Shown here: positions 24,744 through 32,765 of the stretch, one piece after another
How positions within the stretch are numbered: position 1 is the first letter of the stretch
How the letters are laid out: each line of letters opens with the position of its first letter
NCBI GenBank assembly: GCA_050942555.1
Contig: JBMNNN010000003.1
Coordinates: 1-37,421 of the forward strand
From: JAAYXU01 sp050942555
GTDB taxonomy: Bacteria > Bacillota > Clostridia > Christensenellales > UMGS416
Length of the DNA: 37,421 nt
Direction: 5' to 3'
Translations under genes and position numbers: made by a program
The notes under the pieces: model-generated
Databases searched by the model: none
What the model was told of the DNA's origin: nothing
Seen by the model: only the letters and a program-made list of their open reading frames with translations

Positions 24744-25048
24744 CTCGCCACCACCCATACCTCGGGCCGCAGGTTGCCGCCATTATACTGATACCGGTAG
24801 AAAAAAAGCTCCTCGTCGAGTACGATGCCGTAATTCTCCACCAGATACGATAGATCCGGAGGGTACTCGCCCTCCAGCGCGTAGCACTGCGAAAGGGCCC
24901 GGTTGATGCTGGTCGCGAGCGTCTCCGCCCGCCACAGACCGGTCCGTGCCCATGTATTATCGAGCAGCGGCACGATCGAGGCCACCATGACCGCCATCGC
25001 GGCCAGTATCAGCACAGCCGCAATCAGCCGCACGCGCACAGCTCTCAC
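24740..25048 (-). CDS. Small membrane-anchored protein of the pilus operon
   Basis: This 102-aa protein has one N-terminal hydrophobic segment (about 8-29) and a short extracytoplasmic domain with Tyr-rich EGEYPPDLSYLVENYG and FFYRYQYNGG segments. There is no prepilin Gly-Phe...Glu signature, so it is not a standard pilin by eye. The YPxxLxxL pattern recalls the C-terminal domains of some pseudopilins, so it may be a divergent major subunit. The GTG start has AAGGGGG about seven bases upstream and lies 12 bases after the PilC stop. Confidence 0.75.
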   Translation of the reverse strand: MRAVRVRLIAAVLILAAMAVMVASIVPLLDNTWARTGLWRAETLATSINRALSQCYALEGEYPPDLSYLVENYGIVLDEELFFYRYQYNGGNLRPEVWVVAR

Positions 25049-25060
25049 AGCGCTACCCCC

Positions 25061-26257
25061 TTATCCTATGACCGACATGATATTGATGAGCGGCATCATG
25101 ACCGACAGGAGTATGATCCCGACGATGACCGAAAGTACGAAAATCAGCACCGGTTCGATGATCGTGGTCAGCCGCCGCAGCGTGCGGTCCACCTCGTCGT
25201 CGTAGAAACCGGCCGATTTCATCAGCATCTTTCCCGTGCGCCCGGTACGCTCTCCCACCACCAGCATCCGCAGCAGCATCGGCATGAATACGCCGATACC
25301 CCGGATCGAGGATGCAAGCGTCTGTCCGGAGGCCACCTGCTCGCGGCTTTTTTCGAGGCGCCGCTCGACCCATGCGTTTCCTATCAGGTTGTCCATACGG
25401 CTAAGCGCCAGCGCCATCGGTACGCCGCTCTCAAGCAGTATCGCCAGGCTGCGCGCGAAGCGGGCTGTCACCACCCGGCTGAAAAAGGCGCCGATTCCCG
25501 GCAGATGCACCTTCAGATAGTCGATAAGGTACCGCCCGCGGCGCGTTCCCGAGAACCAGATGAACAGCACGACGAGCACGGCGAGCGCCATAGCCAGTAT
25601 CAGCACATAGCGCACGACGAAATCGCTGAGCGCGAGTAGCCCGCGCGTGATCGCGGGAAGCTCTCCTCCCATCGAGGTGAGCATGCTCTCGAACATCGGC
25701 ATGATGCGAACCACAAGAAGGCCGATGACCCATATCATGAGCACGGTCAGCATCGACGGATACAGCGTGGCCGTACGCATTTTGTGGCGGATCTCGTTCT
25801 CCTTCTCATAGTAGTCGGCCATCTGGCTGAACACGACATCCAGCGACCCGCTGTCCTCTCCCACGCCCACCATGTGGATGAGGTAGGAGGGAAAAACGTC
25901 GGTATGGCGCTGCATCGCCTCGGATAGCGTCTTGCCGCTCGATAAGCTTTCGTACATCGAGTGCATCGCCAGGCGGAGGCGCATGTTTCCCGTCTGCTCC
26001 TCCAGCATGATCATGCCGTCGGTGAGCGGTATGTCGGAATTGATCACCGCATACAGCTGTCTGCACATGACCGCGATATCGAGCGCCGAGACACCGGGCG
26101 ACAGCGTTAGTTTGAGCCGCGATACCCTGGAGATCCGGTCTATCCGGTAGCCCCGGGACCTGACGCTCGACCGGGCCGCTTCTTCGTCGCTCGCTTCCAG
26201 CACACCGGCGACCGGATCGCCGAGCTGGTTAACGCCGCGGTATGAATAGTATGGCAT
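25061..26257 (-). CDS. Type II secretion / type IV pilus inner-membrane platform protein GspF/PilC
   Basis: The 398-aa protein has the family layout: a short N-terminal domain (YYSYRGVNQLGDPVAG), two cytoplasmic GspF helical bundles, and three membrane segments (about 165-188, 215-240 and 372-395). Diagnostic pieces are FPSYLIHMVGVGEDSG and the matching second-repeat MLLRMLVVGERTGR. It anchors the assembly ATPase (GspE/PilB type), which is not in the window. It is first of five coupled genes. Confidence 0.93.
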   Translation of the reverse strand: MPYYSYRGVNQLGDPVAGVLEASDEEAARSSVRSRGYRIDRISRVSRLKLTLSPGVSALDIAVMCRQLYAVINSDIPLTDGMIMLEEQTGNMRLRLAMHSMYESLSSGKTLSEAMQRHTDVFPSYLIHMVGVGEDSGSLDVVFSQMADYYEKENEIRHKMRTATLYPSMLTVLMIWVIGLLVVRIMPMFESMLTSMGGELPAITRGLLALSDFVVRYVLILAMALAVLVVLFIWFSGTRRGRYLIDYLKVHLPGIGAFFSRVVTARFARSLAILLESGVPMALALSRMDNLIGNAWVERRLEKSREQVASGQTLASSIRGIGVFMPMLLRMLVVGERTGRTGKMLMKSAGFYDDEVDRTLRRLTTIIEPVLIFVLSVIVGIILLSVMMPLINIMSVIG

Positions 26258-26318
26258 GATAACCCCTCACTTCCTTTATGCCGCAGGGCTGTTTTCCATA
26301 TATATGCAGTACCAATAA

Positions 26319-26343
26319 CCCGTTTCTCCGCGAATGAAACAGG
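26319..26343 (-). terminator. Possible terminator after the DUF5668-like gene
   Basis: On the minus strand an 8-bp stem (CCTGTTTC/GAAACGGG, one G-T pair) with a 9-base loop is followed by TTATT. The T-run is short, so it may be weak. Confidence 0.4.
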
Positions 26344-26359
26344 TTGCTGCGAATTGATG

Positions 26360-26866
26360 CTAGCTGCCTTTATGGCCTCCGCCCCGAATAAGCTGCCTTG
26401 CTACCAGGAACACGCCCAGCAGTATCAGAAGGACGGCTGCGAATATCTCGTGCGTCATATCGGTGAAATGCCGCACCAGAAAGAACCCGCCCACTCCGGT
26501 CAGTATGACGACCGGTATCCACGAGCCGTCCCGTCCGCCGCTGAAGATTTTCAGCTCCGCAAGACCCAGCGCCGGCCCCAGCAGGAAGAGCGGCCACAGC
26601 ACGCGCATCTCACCCCAGCCCCGGATCGCGCAGTAAAGGAACAGTCCCCCATAAACGAGCAATATGCCACCGGGCACCAGGAGGCCCGGGTTGCGGGGCG
26701 AATGTGCAAAGGCAATGATATGAAACAGAAGCGCCAGCGTAATAAGCGCGATGGGCCACCAGACTCTCCCCCACGCCAGCGGCAGTATGCCCTGCTGATC
26801 GAGTATCATCATGACGCCCAGCAGGACCAATATGATTCCCCAGAAGAAACTCGCTGTTTTCTTCAT
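26360..26866 (-). CDS. Small multi-pass membrane protein, DUF5668/LiaF-like
   Basis: The 168-aa protein has five or six hydrophobic segments. It opens with the short-loop pattern of DUF5668/LiaF transmembrane proteins (FFWGIILVLLGVMMIL, then WWPIALI). A basic C-terminal RQLIRGGGHK ends it. Homologues are associated with cell-envelope stress sensing, but no function can be assigned here. The ATG has AGGAG seven bases upstream and lies 36 bases after the Lgt stop, so it probably shares the lgt transcript. Confidence 0.75.
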   Translation of the reverse strand: MKKTASFFWGIILVLLGVMMILDQQGILPLAWGRVWWPIALITLALLFHIIAFAHSPRNPGLLVPGGILLVYGGLFLYCAIRGWGEMRVLWPLFLLGPALGLAELKIFSGGRDGSWIPVVILTGVGGFFLVRHFTDMTHEIFAAVLLILLGVFLVARQLIRGGGHKGS

Positions 26867-26902
26867 AATCCGACTCCTCTCCCCTGTCGTGCCGGGCGGG
26901 GA

Positions 26903-28048
26903 CTACGGCTTGTCCTCTCCCCCGTTTTCGGCTTCCTGTGCGGTCTCGCCCTGGCTTTCGTCAGCCGGTTCACCGGTCTCCCCACCGGTCTGTTCCGGCT
27001 CTTCGCTCTGTGCCGGACTTTCTCCGGCGTCTCCTGCGTACCCGGTGTCCCCGGCGTCTCCGGTGTCCTCTGCGTCCGCTGCGTCCTGCTCCGAGCCGCC
27101 GTCAGCGGGCTGCGCTTCCCCTTCGGTCTCGGCGGTCAGATTCCGCCGGTGCTCCTTGCGCACCAGCACCAGATTGGGATCGATCTCATCCATATCCGGC
27201 GAAGCGCCGACTTCGTCGCCGGACGCGGGCTTCCTGTCGCCCATGTTCCGGAATATGAGCGCCGCCACCGAGCCCACGATCAAAATCGCGCTCAGTACCT
27301 GGGATACCCTCAGGTTCGTCCCCGGAATATACAGGCTGTCGGTGCGCATGGGCTCTATGAACACCCGGCCCAGTCCGTAGAGCGCCAGATACATCAGGAA
27401 CACGTTCCCGGGCCTGGCGTCCTTTTTCCTGTGCAGATACAGATACAAAACGATAAATACAAGCAGGTTCCACAGGGATTCATAGAAGAACGTCGCCATG
27501 AAGTAGGCGCCTCTGGCCTCGATGTAGACGCTTGCCGGGAAGAAATGGAACGCAGGATTGCTGATCTCGTATCCATAGGCTTCCTGGTTGACGAAGTTTC
27601 CCCAGCGGCCGATGGCCTGTCCCAGTATAAGGCTGGGCGCGAGTATATCGCACAGCCCGGTAAATGATACCTTCCGCCACCGGGAATAGATGAGTATCCC
27701 GATAAGCCCGCCTATCACGGCCCCGTATATCGCCAGACCGCCCTCCCAGACGGCCACGATATTCAGAAGCGTCCTGTACCAGACTTCGCCACGGAAATAC
27801 TGGTCCCACATGAACGCGACATAATAAAGGCGCGCCCCGATGATCGCGAAGGGGACGGTGACGAGCACCAGGTCCAGCACGACGTCCGAGTTGAACTTCC
27901 GATACTTCGCGTTGTGCATGGCCAGCAGTATTCCCGCCAGCAGCGCGGCGGCTATGATCACGCCGTACCAGTAAATTGGCTTTGTGAACTCTCCCAGGCG
28001 GATTGTAAATGCTACCGGATCCACCGTGAATTTCGAAGCGTCAAACAA
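26903..28048 (-). CDS. lgt: Prolipoprotein diacylglyceryl transferase with long acidic tail
   Basis: Lgt adds diacylglyceryl from phosphatidylglycerol to the lipobox cysteine of prolipoproteins at the membrane. The seven-helix core spans residues ~1-268 and carries the conserved GRWGNFVNQEAYG (147-159) and GLGRVFIEPMRTD motifs. Residues ~269-381 are an extra cytoplasmic tail rich in Glu, Asp, Gly and Ala with GDAG/GDTG repeats; most Lgt proteins end near 260-290. The TTG at 28046-28048 is chosen because AGGAGG (28057-28062) lies eight bases upstream. A GTG three codons earlier would overlap that site. Confidence 0.9.
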   Translation of the reverse strand: MFDASKFTVDPVAFTIRLGEFTKPIYWYGVIIAAALLAGILLAMHNAKYRKFNSDVVLDLVLVTVPFAIIGARLYYVAFMWDQYFRGEVWYRTLLNIVAVWEGGLAIYGAVIGGLIGILIYSRWRKVSFTGLCDILAPSLILGQAIGRWGNFVNQEAYGYEISNPAFHFFPASVYIEARGAYFMATFFYESLWNLLVFIVLYLYLHRKKDARPGNVFLMYLALYGLGRVFIEPMRTDSLYIPGTNLRVSQVLSAILIVGSVAALIFRNMGDRKPASGDEVGASPDMDEIDPNLVLVRKEHRRNLTAETEGEAQPADGGSEQDAADAEDTGDAGDTGYAGDAGESPAQSEEPEQTGGETGEPADESQGETAQEAENGGEDKP

Positions 28049-28170
28049 ACGATCCACCTCCTGGATTTAAAATCCTATGCCCAAAAGGGCTCCGACCGGT
28101 TTTCTATGATATTCCACTTCTTTATTTCGCCATACGATCCCAAAATCCTTCGAACGGAGCGCATAACATA

Positions 28171-28210
28171 AAACACCCGAACTGAGGCTGCTGCCCCGCT
28201 CCGGGTGTTT
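28171..28210 (-). terminator. Terminator of the 80-aa lipoprotein gene
   Basis: A perfect 9-bp stem (arms 28171-28179 and 28202-28210, AAACACCCG and its complement) encloses a 22-base loop. On the minus strand it is followed by TTTTATGTT (partly within the stem). It lies between the lipoprotein gene and lgt. A second perfect hairpin without T-run (28234-28251) lies just upstream of it in the transcript. Confidence 0.6.
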
Positions 28211-28269
28211 CGGTCCTGATTCCGCCGGGCAACGGGCGGATTTCTCCGCCCTACCGCTGAAAAAGGAAG

Positions 28270-28512
28270 TTACGTCGATTTGGGTGTTGTAGTCGCCGCT
28301 CCTGTCGTTCCGGGCGACGGCGACGCGGCTTCTGGCGTGGGAGTCACCATCGGAGTCACAGCCGCAGTCGGTGTAGCTGCCGGCGTCACCACGGGCGCTA
28401 TCGTTACTCGAGGGGTCGGTGAGGGCGTCGTAGTCGGCTGGGGAGCTCGGCACCCCACCAGTGCCAGCAACAGGCACACGATGATAACCGCTATCCACGT
28501 TTTCGATCTCAA
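28270..28512 (-). CDS. Tiny Thr/Pro-rich lipoprotein, no globular domain
   Basis: The 80-aa protein has a clear lipoprotein signal (hydrophobic 7-20, lipobox ALVGC, lipidated Cys21). The remaining ~59 residues are nearly all Thr, Pro, Ala, Ser and Val with no visible fold. After processing it would be a membrane-tethered flexible, possibly glycosylated, peptide. The TTG start (28510-28512) has AGGAGG eight bases upstream. An ATG five bases earlier is out of frame and reads ATG-TCT-TGA. The signal and ribosome site support a real gene. The function is unknown. Confidence 0.68.
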   Translation of the reverse strand: MRSKTWIAVIIVCLLLALVGCRAPQPTTTPSPTPRVTIAPVVTPAATPTAAVTPMVTPTPEAASPSPGTTGAATTTPKST

Positions 28513-28671
28513 GACATTCGCCTCCTTTTGATTTTAGTATTTGCAGCGATAAACTTTTTCATTCTTGCGGACCTACGGAACGCAGCCCCTGGTTTTTCGG
28601 TTGGTTCCGTGCTTTTTCACGCAATGGCATATTTATAATGCCGCGCGCATGGCCAAATCATACACCGCGCT

Positions 28672-28698
28672 AAAAGATGCGGCGGATAACGGCGCATC
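28672..28698 (-). terminator. Second of two tandem terminators after yvcK
   Basis: On the minus strand a perfect 6-bp stem GATGCG/CGCATC with an 11-base loop (28676-28698) is followed by TTTT. It lies immediately behind the stronger terminator. Confidence 0.6.
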
Positions 28699-28700
28699 AA

Positions 28701-28743
28701 AAAAGCCGCGACGGTCGATTTGAATCAGAGCCGCGCGGCTTTT
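28701..28743 (-). terminator. Strong terminator of the murB-PHP-rapZ-yvcK operon
   Basis: A perfect 10-bp stem (AAAAGCCGCG with CGCGGCTTTT, arms 28701-28710 and 28734-28743) has T-runs on both strands, so it could work in both directions. It is about 100 bases after the yvcK stop. Confidence 0.88.
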
Positions 28744-28842
28744 TATCGAATTTCGCGTCAGTGATCGCAACGGGACAAATATCCGGCAGGCGGCTGCCCG
28801 GCAACGCCCGGCCGGTGCGCCGCGGGCGCTATGCCAGGGCCC

Positions 28843-30138
28843 TCACATCCGCCACTGGGCCTGGCGGTAAATATCGATGATCGCAGCAGCCAGCCTGTCG
28901 CTGTCGTGTCGCAGCAGTTCGCCCTCGACCCGCAAAAGATCCCGCTCCTCCACCAGCAGGCCCACGGAACGCAGCTCCGCCCGGTCGTATGTGACGGGCT
29001 CGGCATGGTCGTCGAGATACTTTTTCATCAGAGCGGGCGGAATGCGCAGGTTGTTATTGACAAGGATGCACTGCGCGATCCCCTCGCCCGCATGGTCGGC
29101 GAGCGCCCGCAGATGATCGGTCGCGTCGTATCCCTCGGTCTCCCCAGGCTGGGTCATGAGATTGGTCGCATAGATGCGCACCGCATGCGACGCGCGGATG
29201 GCCTGCGCGATGCCCGGCACCAGCAGATTGGGTATGATCGACGTATACAGGCTTCCCGGGCCCAGCACGATGATGTCGGCCTCGCGGATCGCGTCCAGCG
29301 CTTCGGGCAGCGCCGTGCAGCCGGCCGGTTCCAGCCAGACCTTTTCGATATGGCCGCCGTACTCCTTCTGGGCCACGCCGATGTTGGACTCCCCCTCCAC
29401 CACGGCCCCGCCGTTCAGGCGCGCGCACAGGCGGATATTGTCGAGGCTGACCGGAAGCACCCGGCCGGTCACGGCCAGTATGTCGGAGATGCGCTCGACC
29501 GCCTCGAGAAAGCCGCCCGAAATGCCGCTCATTGCGGCCAGGTACAGGTTTCCGAAGCTCTGGCCCTTGAGTTTCCCGTCGGTGAAGCGGTACTGGAGCA
29601 GCCGCTCCATATAGGGTTCCGCATCGGAAAGCGCGATGATGCAGTTACGGATGTCGCCGGGCGGCAGGATCCCCAGCTCCTCCCGCAGCACGCCCGATCC
29701 CCCCCCGTCGTCGGCCACGGTCACAACGACGGTCAGGTTCGACGTGATTTTTTTGAGGCCCCGGAGCAGCGTCGCCATGCCGGTACCGCCCCCCAGAGCG
29801 ACGATCCGCGGGCCCTTCATCAGGGTTTTCCGGAGCTTGAACACGTCGGACCAGCTCACGTCGACGCCCAGCCCGCCGTGCTTGCGCGCCCGCAGCAGCC
29901 GGATGAGCATCATTCCGATCCCGCCCAGTATGCCCGTCAGGCCTGTCAGGAGCAGTATGATGCAGAGGTCCACAGGCCCTGCGAACGCGCCGCTATTCCG
30001 GAGCCTTACGATTCCCGCGAGTCCCGCGCCCGCCAGCGCCGCCCCGCCCGCGCCCATCAGCGTGAGCCGCTTCAGGCCAATGCCGGGCTGCAGCAATGCC
30101 GCCGCCCTGCGCATCCACATCATGATGGCTTGTTTCAT
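28843..30138 (-). CDS. yvcK: YvcK/CofD-like gluconeogenesis and cell-shape factor
   Basis: The 431-aa protein starts with two hydrophobic segments (about 25-45 and 56-82). The UDP-sugar-binding CofD-like domain follows, with VALGGGTGMATLLRGL at 113-128, VTVADDGGGSG and PPGDIRNC. In Bacillus, YvcK binds UDP-GlcNAc and is needed for growth on gluconeogenic carbon and for normal wall synthesis. Many YvcK proteins lack the N-terminal membrane part, but longer clostridial versions have it. The ATG shares its A with the RapZ stop (TAATG). Confidence 0.95.
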   Translation of the reverse strand: MKQAIMMWMRRAAALLQPGIGLKRLTLMGAGGAALAGAGLAGIVRLRNSGAFAGPVDLCIILLLTGLTGILGGIGMMLIRLLRARKHGGLGVDVSWSDVFKLRKTLMKGPRIVALGGGTGMATLLRGLKKITSNLTVVVTVADDGGGSGVLREELGILPPGDIRNCIIALSDAEPYMERLLQYRFTDGKLKGQSFGNLYLAAMSGISGGFLEAVERISDILAVTGRVLPVSLDNIRLCARLNGGAVVEGESNIGVAQKEYGGHIEKVWLEPAGCTALPEALDAIREADIIVLGPGSLYTSIIPNLLVPGIAQAIRASHAVRIYATNLMTQPGETEGYDATDHLRALADHAGEGIAQCILVNNNLRIPPALMKKYLDDHAEPVTYDRAELRSVGLLVEERDLLRVEGELLRHDSDRLAAAIIDIYRQAQWRM

Positions 30139-31013
30139 TACAGGCTTCTCTCCCGTTCCAGGTCCCGATGATCCACCGTCACGCGGTAACCCATCCGGGC
30201 GACGCGCTCTCCCACGGCGTCGGCTATGACCACCGAGCGGTGCATGCCGCCGGTGCAGCCCAGGGCTACGACCAGCTGCCCCTTCCCCTCCTTGATGAAC
30301 TGCGGGATCAGGAATTCGAGCATCCGGGTCGTAAGGGATAGAAAAGTCCGGGTCTCCTCCATGCCCATCACATACGCGATCACATCTTCGTCCCGCCCGC
30401 TGTGTTCTCTGAGCCGGTCGATATAGAAGGGGTTGTTGATGAACCGCACGTCGAGAACCATGTCAGCGTCGGCCGGCATCCCCCACTTGTATCCGAACGA
30501 TACGATCGTGATGGGGAACCTGTCCTCGGCCGCGCCCTCCAGGAAAAGCTCCATCAGTTTCTTACGCAGTTCCCGCGTGCTCAGGCTCGTGGTATCGATC
30601 ACGTGATGGGCGCTCTCCCGCAGACGCTGCAGCAGGTCGCGCTCCCTGTTAATCGACTCCCGAAGCGAGCCCATGCCAGCCAGCAGCGGGTGGCTGCGGC
30701 GCGTCTCCTTGAAGCGCTTAATGAGCACCGCGTCCGAGGCGTCCATGAACAGTATTTCGTACTTGGCCATGTCCTTGATCTTAAGGAGCGCCTCATATAT
30801 CGAGTCGAAGAACTCGCCGCCCCGTATATCCACGCCCACGGCGATGTTGCCGTTCCCCGAACCCGAACCGCTGCGCTGCGTGAACAGCTCTACGAACGTC
30901 GGTATGAGCATCGGCGGGAGGTTGTCGACGCAGTAATATCCGATATCCTCCATCGTTCGGATCACCTGGGACTTTCCGGCTCCCGACATGCCGGTTACGA
31001 TCACGAGCCGCAT
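30138..31013 (-). CDS. rapZ: RNase adapter / nucleotide-binding protein RapZ (YvcJ)
   Basis: The 291-aa P-loop protein has Walker A GMSGAGKS (8-15) and a late GCTGGMHRSV motif that is diagnostic for the RapZ/YvcJ family. In E. coli RapZ senses glucosamine 6-phosphate through its C-terminal domain and guides RNase E to the GlmZ RNA. In Firmicutes YvcJ has GTPase activity and its role is less clear. The ATG at 31011-31013 has a perfect AAAGGAGGTG upstream. It lies four bases after the PHP gene stop and one base overlaps yvcK. Confidence 0.95.
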   Translation of the reverse strand: MRLVIVTGMSGAGKSQVIRTMEDIGYYCVDNLPPMLIPTFVELFTQRSGSGSGNGNIAVGVDIRGGEFFDSIYEALLKIKDMAKYEILFMDASDAVLIKRFKETRRSHPLLAGMGSLRESINRERDLLQRLRESAHHVIDTTSLSTRELRKKLMELFLEGAAEDRFPITIVSFGYKWGMPADADMVLDVRFINNPFYIDRLREHSGRDEDVIAYVMGMEETRTFLSLTTRMLEFLIPQFIKEGKGQLVVALGCTGGMHRSVVIADAVGERVARMGYRVTVDHRDLERERSL

Positions 31014-31017
31014 GCGC

Positions 31018-31788
31018 TCACCTCCTTTCGTGCGATTTGAACTTCCAAACGCCGTACCCGGCGGTATTGATGACCCGCACACCGGGAATGCCCGCCTCGC
31101 GTATGATCCGCTGCGCGTTGTCAAAGCTGCCTACGCGCGACGGACGATGCGCGTCGCTTCCCGCGACGAAGCGCGCGCCGCTCATGGCAACGGTCTTCAG
31201 CGCGCCGGGCGACGGTATCCCATGCGAGTCATTGATCTCCAGCAGCGTGCGCGTGCTGGCTGCTACCGCAGCCAGCTGCGGAAGATCCACCGGAAAGCAA
31301 TAACCCGGATGGGTGATGATGTCCACGCTGTAGCGTTCCATCGCGCGCGACAGCGCCCGGGTATTGACCGTAGCCGCTGTCCTGCGCCGGGCCCCCGAGA
31401 GCCACTGCAGGTTATTCACCATACTCATGCGCAGGCCGTCCAGCACGGGCGACATGAATACCATCCTGTGCAGGCCCACAGCCAGCAGGTCGAAAAACGG
31501 GAACATCCTCGCGGGTACGTCGATCTGTCCCCGCGAATTCACGATGTTGGCCTCCACGCCCAGAAACACCGCTATATCGCGCTGATAGCGGCGATTGAGC
31601 GCGTCTACGGTGCGCCGCATACGGCGCACCTTGTCGATATTGAGCCCGATGAGCGGGTGTGCAAAGCTGTGGTCGGTGATCGCGATGGCTTTCAGCTTTT
31701 TCCGGATAGCTTCCAGGACGTTCTCCTCGATGGTCCCGCGGCCGTGGCTAAACCAGGTGTGCGTGTGGTAATCGGCGATCCATTTCAT
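31018..31788 (-). CDS. PHP-domain phosphoesterase, YcdX-like
   Basis: The 256-aa protein has the polymerase-and-histidinol-phosphatase metal-site motifs: DYHTHT (6-11), ITDHS, GVEAN, an internal THPG, and GSDAHRP near the end. These residues bind up to three metal ions and hydrolyse phosphate esters; the substrate is not known. It lies between murB and rapZ as in many Clostridia, six bases after the murB stop. Its ribosome site is weak, which fits translational coupling to murB. Confidence 0.9.
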   Translation of the reverse strand: MKWIADYHTHTWFSHGRGTIEENVLEAIRKKLKAIAITDHSFAHPLIGLNIDKVRRMRRTVDALNRRYQRDIAVFLGVEANIVNSRGQIDVPARMFPFFDLLAVGLHRMVFMSPVLDGLRMSMVNNLQWLSGARRRTAATVNTRALSRAMERYSVDIITHPGYCFPVDLPQLAAVAASTRTLLEINDSHGIPSPGALKTVAMSGARFVAGSDAHRPSRVGSFDNAQRIIREAGIPGVRVINTAGYGVWKFKSHERR

Positions 31789-31794
31789 CAATGA

Positions 31795-32709
31795 CTAACG
31801 GTCCTCTCCCAGTATCCGCACCTCGGGCTCCATGCGGATACCGGTTCTCCGCTCCACCGCGTCCGCCACCCGCTGCATGAGCGCAAGGATGTCGGCCGCG
31901 GTCGCGCCCCCCATGTTCACAATGAATCCCGCGTGCAGCTCCGATATCTGCGCGCCGCCGACCCGTTCGCCCTTCAAACCGGCTTCCTCGATGAGCTTGC
32001 CGGCGAAATGTCCCTCAGGCCGCTTGAACGTGCTGCCCGCGCTGGGCAGATTGAGCGGCTGCTTTTCCCGGCGCTGCGCGGCCAGCTCGCGCATCCGCGC
32101 CTCGATAAGGTCGGCGTCCCCCGGATTGAGCTCCATTTCGGCCGCGAGCACCGTCAGTCGCTCCTGGGCGCAGCGGCTGTGACGGTACCCAAAACGCATT
32201 TCCGCGCCGTCCAGCCACCGGACGGCGCCGTCGGGGTCCATGACCTCGACCCGGCGCACGACCTGTTCCATCGCGCCGCCGTACGCGCCCGCGTTCATCA
32301 CGACCGCTCCGCCCACCGAACCGGGTATGCCCGACGCGAACTCAAGGCCCGTGAGCGACGCGGCAAGCGCGGCCCGCGCTGCCGCAGTCAGCGACGCTCC
32401 CGCCTGCGCGGTCAGGCGGTTCTGCTCCACCGCGATGCCGTGCATCCTTTCGGACAGCTTGAGCACGACGCCACGGATCCCGCCGTCGCGCACCAGCAGG
32501 TTCGTGCCGTTTCCGATCACGATCCATGGGATGTCCTGCTGCGCGCACCAGAGCACGACAGCGGCGATTTCCGCCGCGTTTTCGGGATATATCAGCGCGT
32601 CCGCCGGTCCGCCCACCCGGAAGGATGTGTGCCTGGCCATGGACTCGTCGAACAGTACCCTGCCCCGCGGCAGCAGCCCGGCAAGCGCCGCGTATCTTTC
32701 CCGCGTCAT
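31795..32709 (-). CDS. murB: UDP-N-acetylenolpyruvoylglucosamine reductase
   Basis: MurB makes UDP-N-acetylmuramate, using NADPH and FAD, in peptidoglycan precursor synthesis. The 304-aa protein shows the FAD motifs GNGTNLLVRD (66-75) and SGIPGSVGGAVVMNAGAYGG (126-145). The active-site residues are Arg176 (GYRHS), Ser226 (GSTFKRP) and Glu296 (EPEV), the short type IIb pattern of Gram-positives. The ATG has AGGAAG six bases upstream. It leads the murB-PHP-rapZ-yvcK cluster. Confidence 0.96.
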   Translation of the reverse strand: MTRERYAALAGLLPRGRVLFDESMARHTSFRVGGPADALIYPENAAEIAAVVLWCAQQDIPWIVIGNGTNLLVRDGGIRGVVLKLSERMHGIAVEQNRLTAQAGASLTAAARAALAASLTGLEFASGIPGSVGGAVVMNAGAYGGAMEQVVRRVEVMDPDGAVRWLDGAEMRFGYRHSRCAQERLTVLAAEMELNPGDADLIEARMRELAAQRREKQPLNLPSAGSTFKRPEGHFAGKLIEEAGLKGERVGGAQISELHAGFIVNMGGATAADILALMQRVADAVERRTGIRMEPEVRILGEDR

Positions 32710-32765
32710 CGCGATCTTCCTATCGGTTAAATAGTGCGGGAACCGCCATGATCAGCGATTCCCTG

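Larger units (their letters stand above)
28513..28842. other. 330-bp intergenic region between yvcK and the TP-rich lipoprotein gene
   Basis: It holds tandem terminators for the yvcK operon (28672-28743), then a GGCAT-N7-ATGCC palindrome (28626-28642) and an AT-containing stretch that should include the lipoprotein promoter. The palindrome contains TATAAA on the minus strand, but no convincing -35 goes with it. No ORF with a ribosome site and no RNA gene was recognised. Confidence 0.6.

Noticed and set aside
28280..28531. Plus-strand 83-codon frame opposite the TP-rich lipoprotein gene
   Set aside because: It is a Gly/Val-rich mirror of the Thr/Pro codons and has no ribosome site, whereas the minus-strand frame has a lipoprotein signal and AGGAGG.
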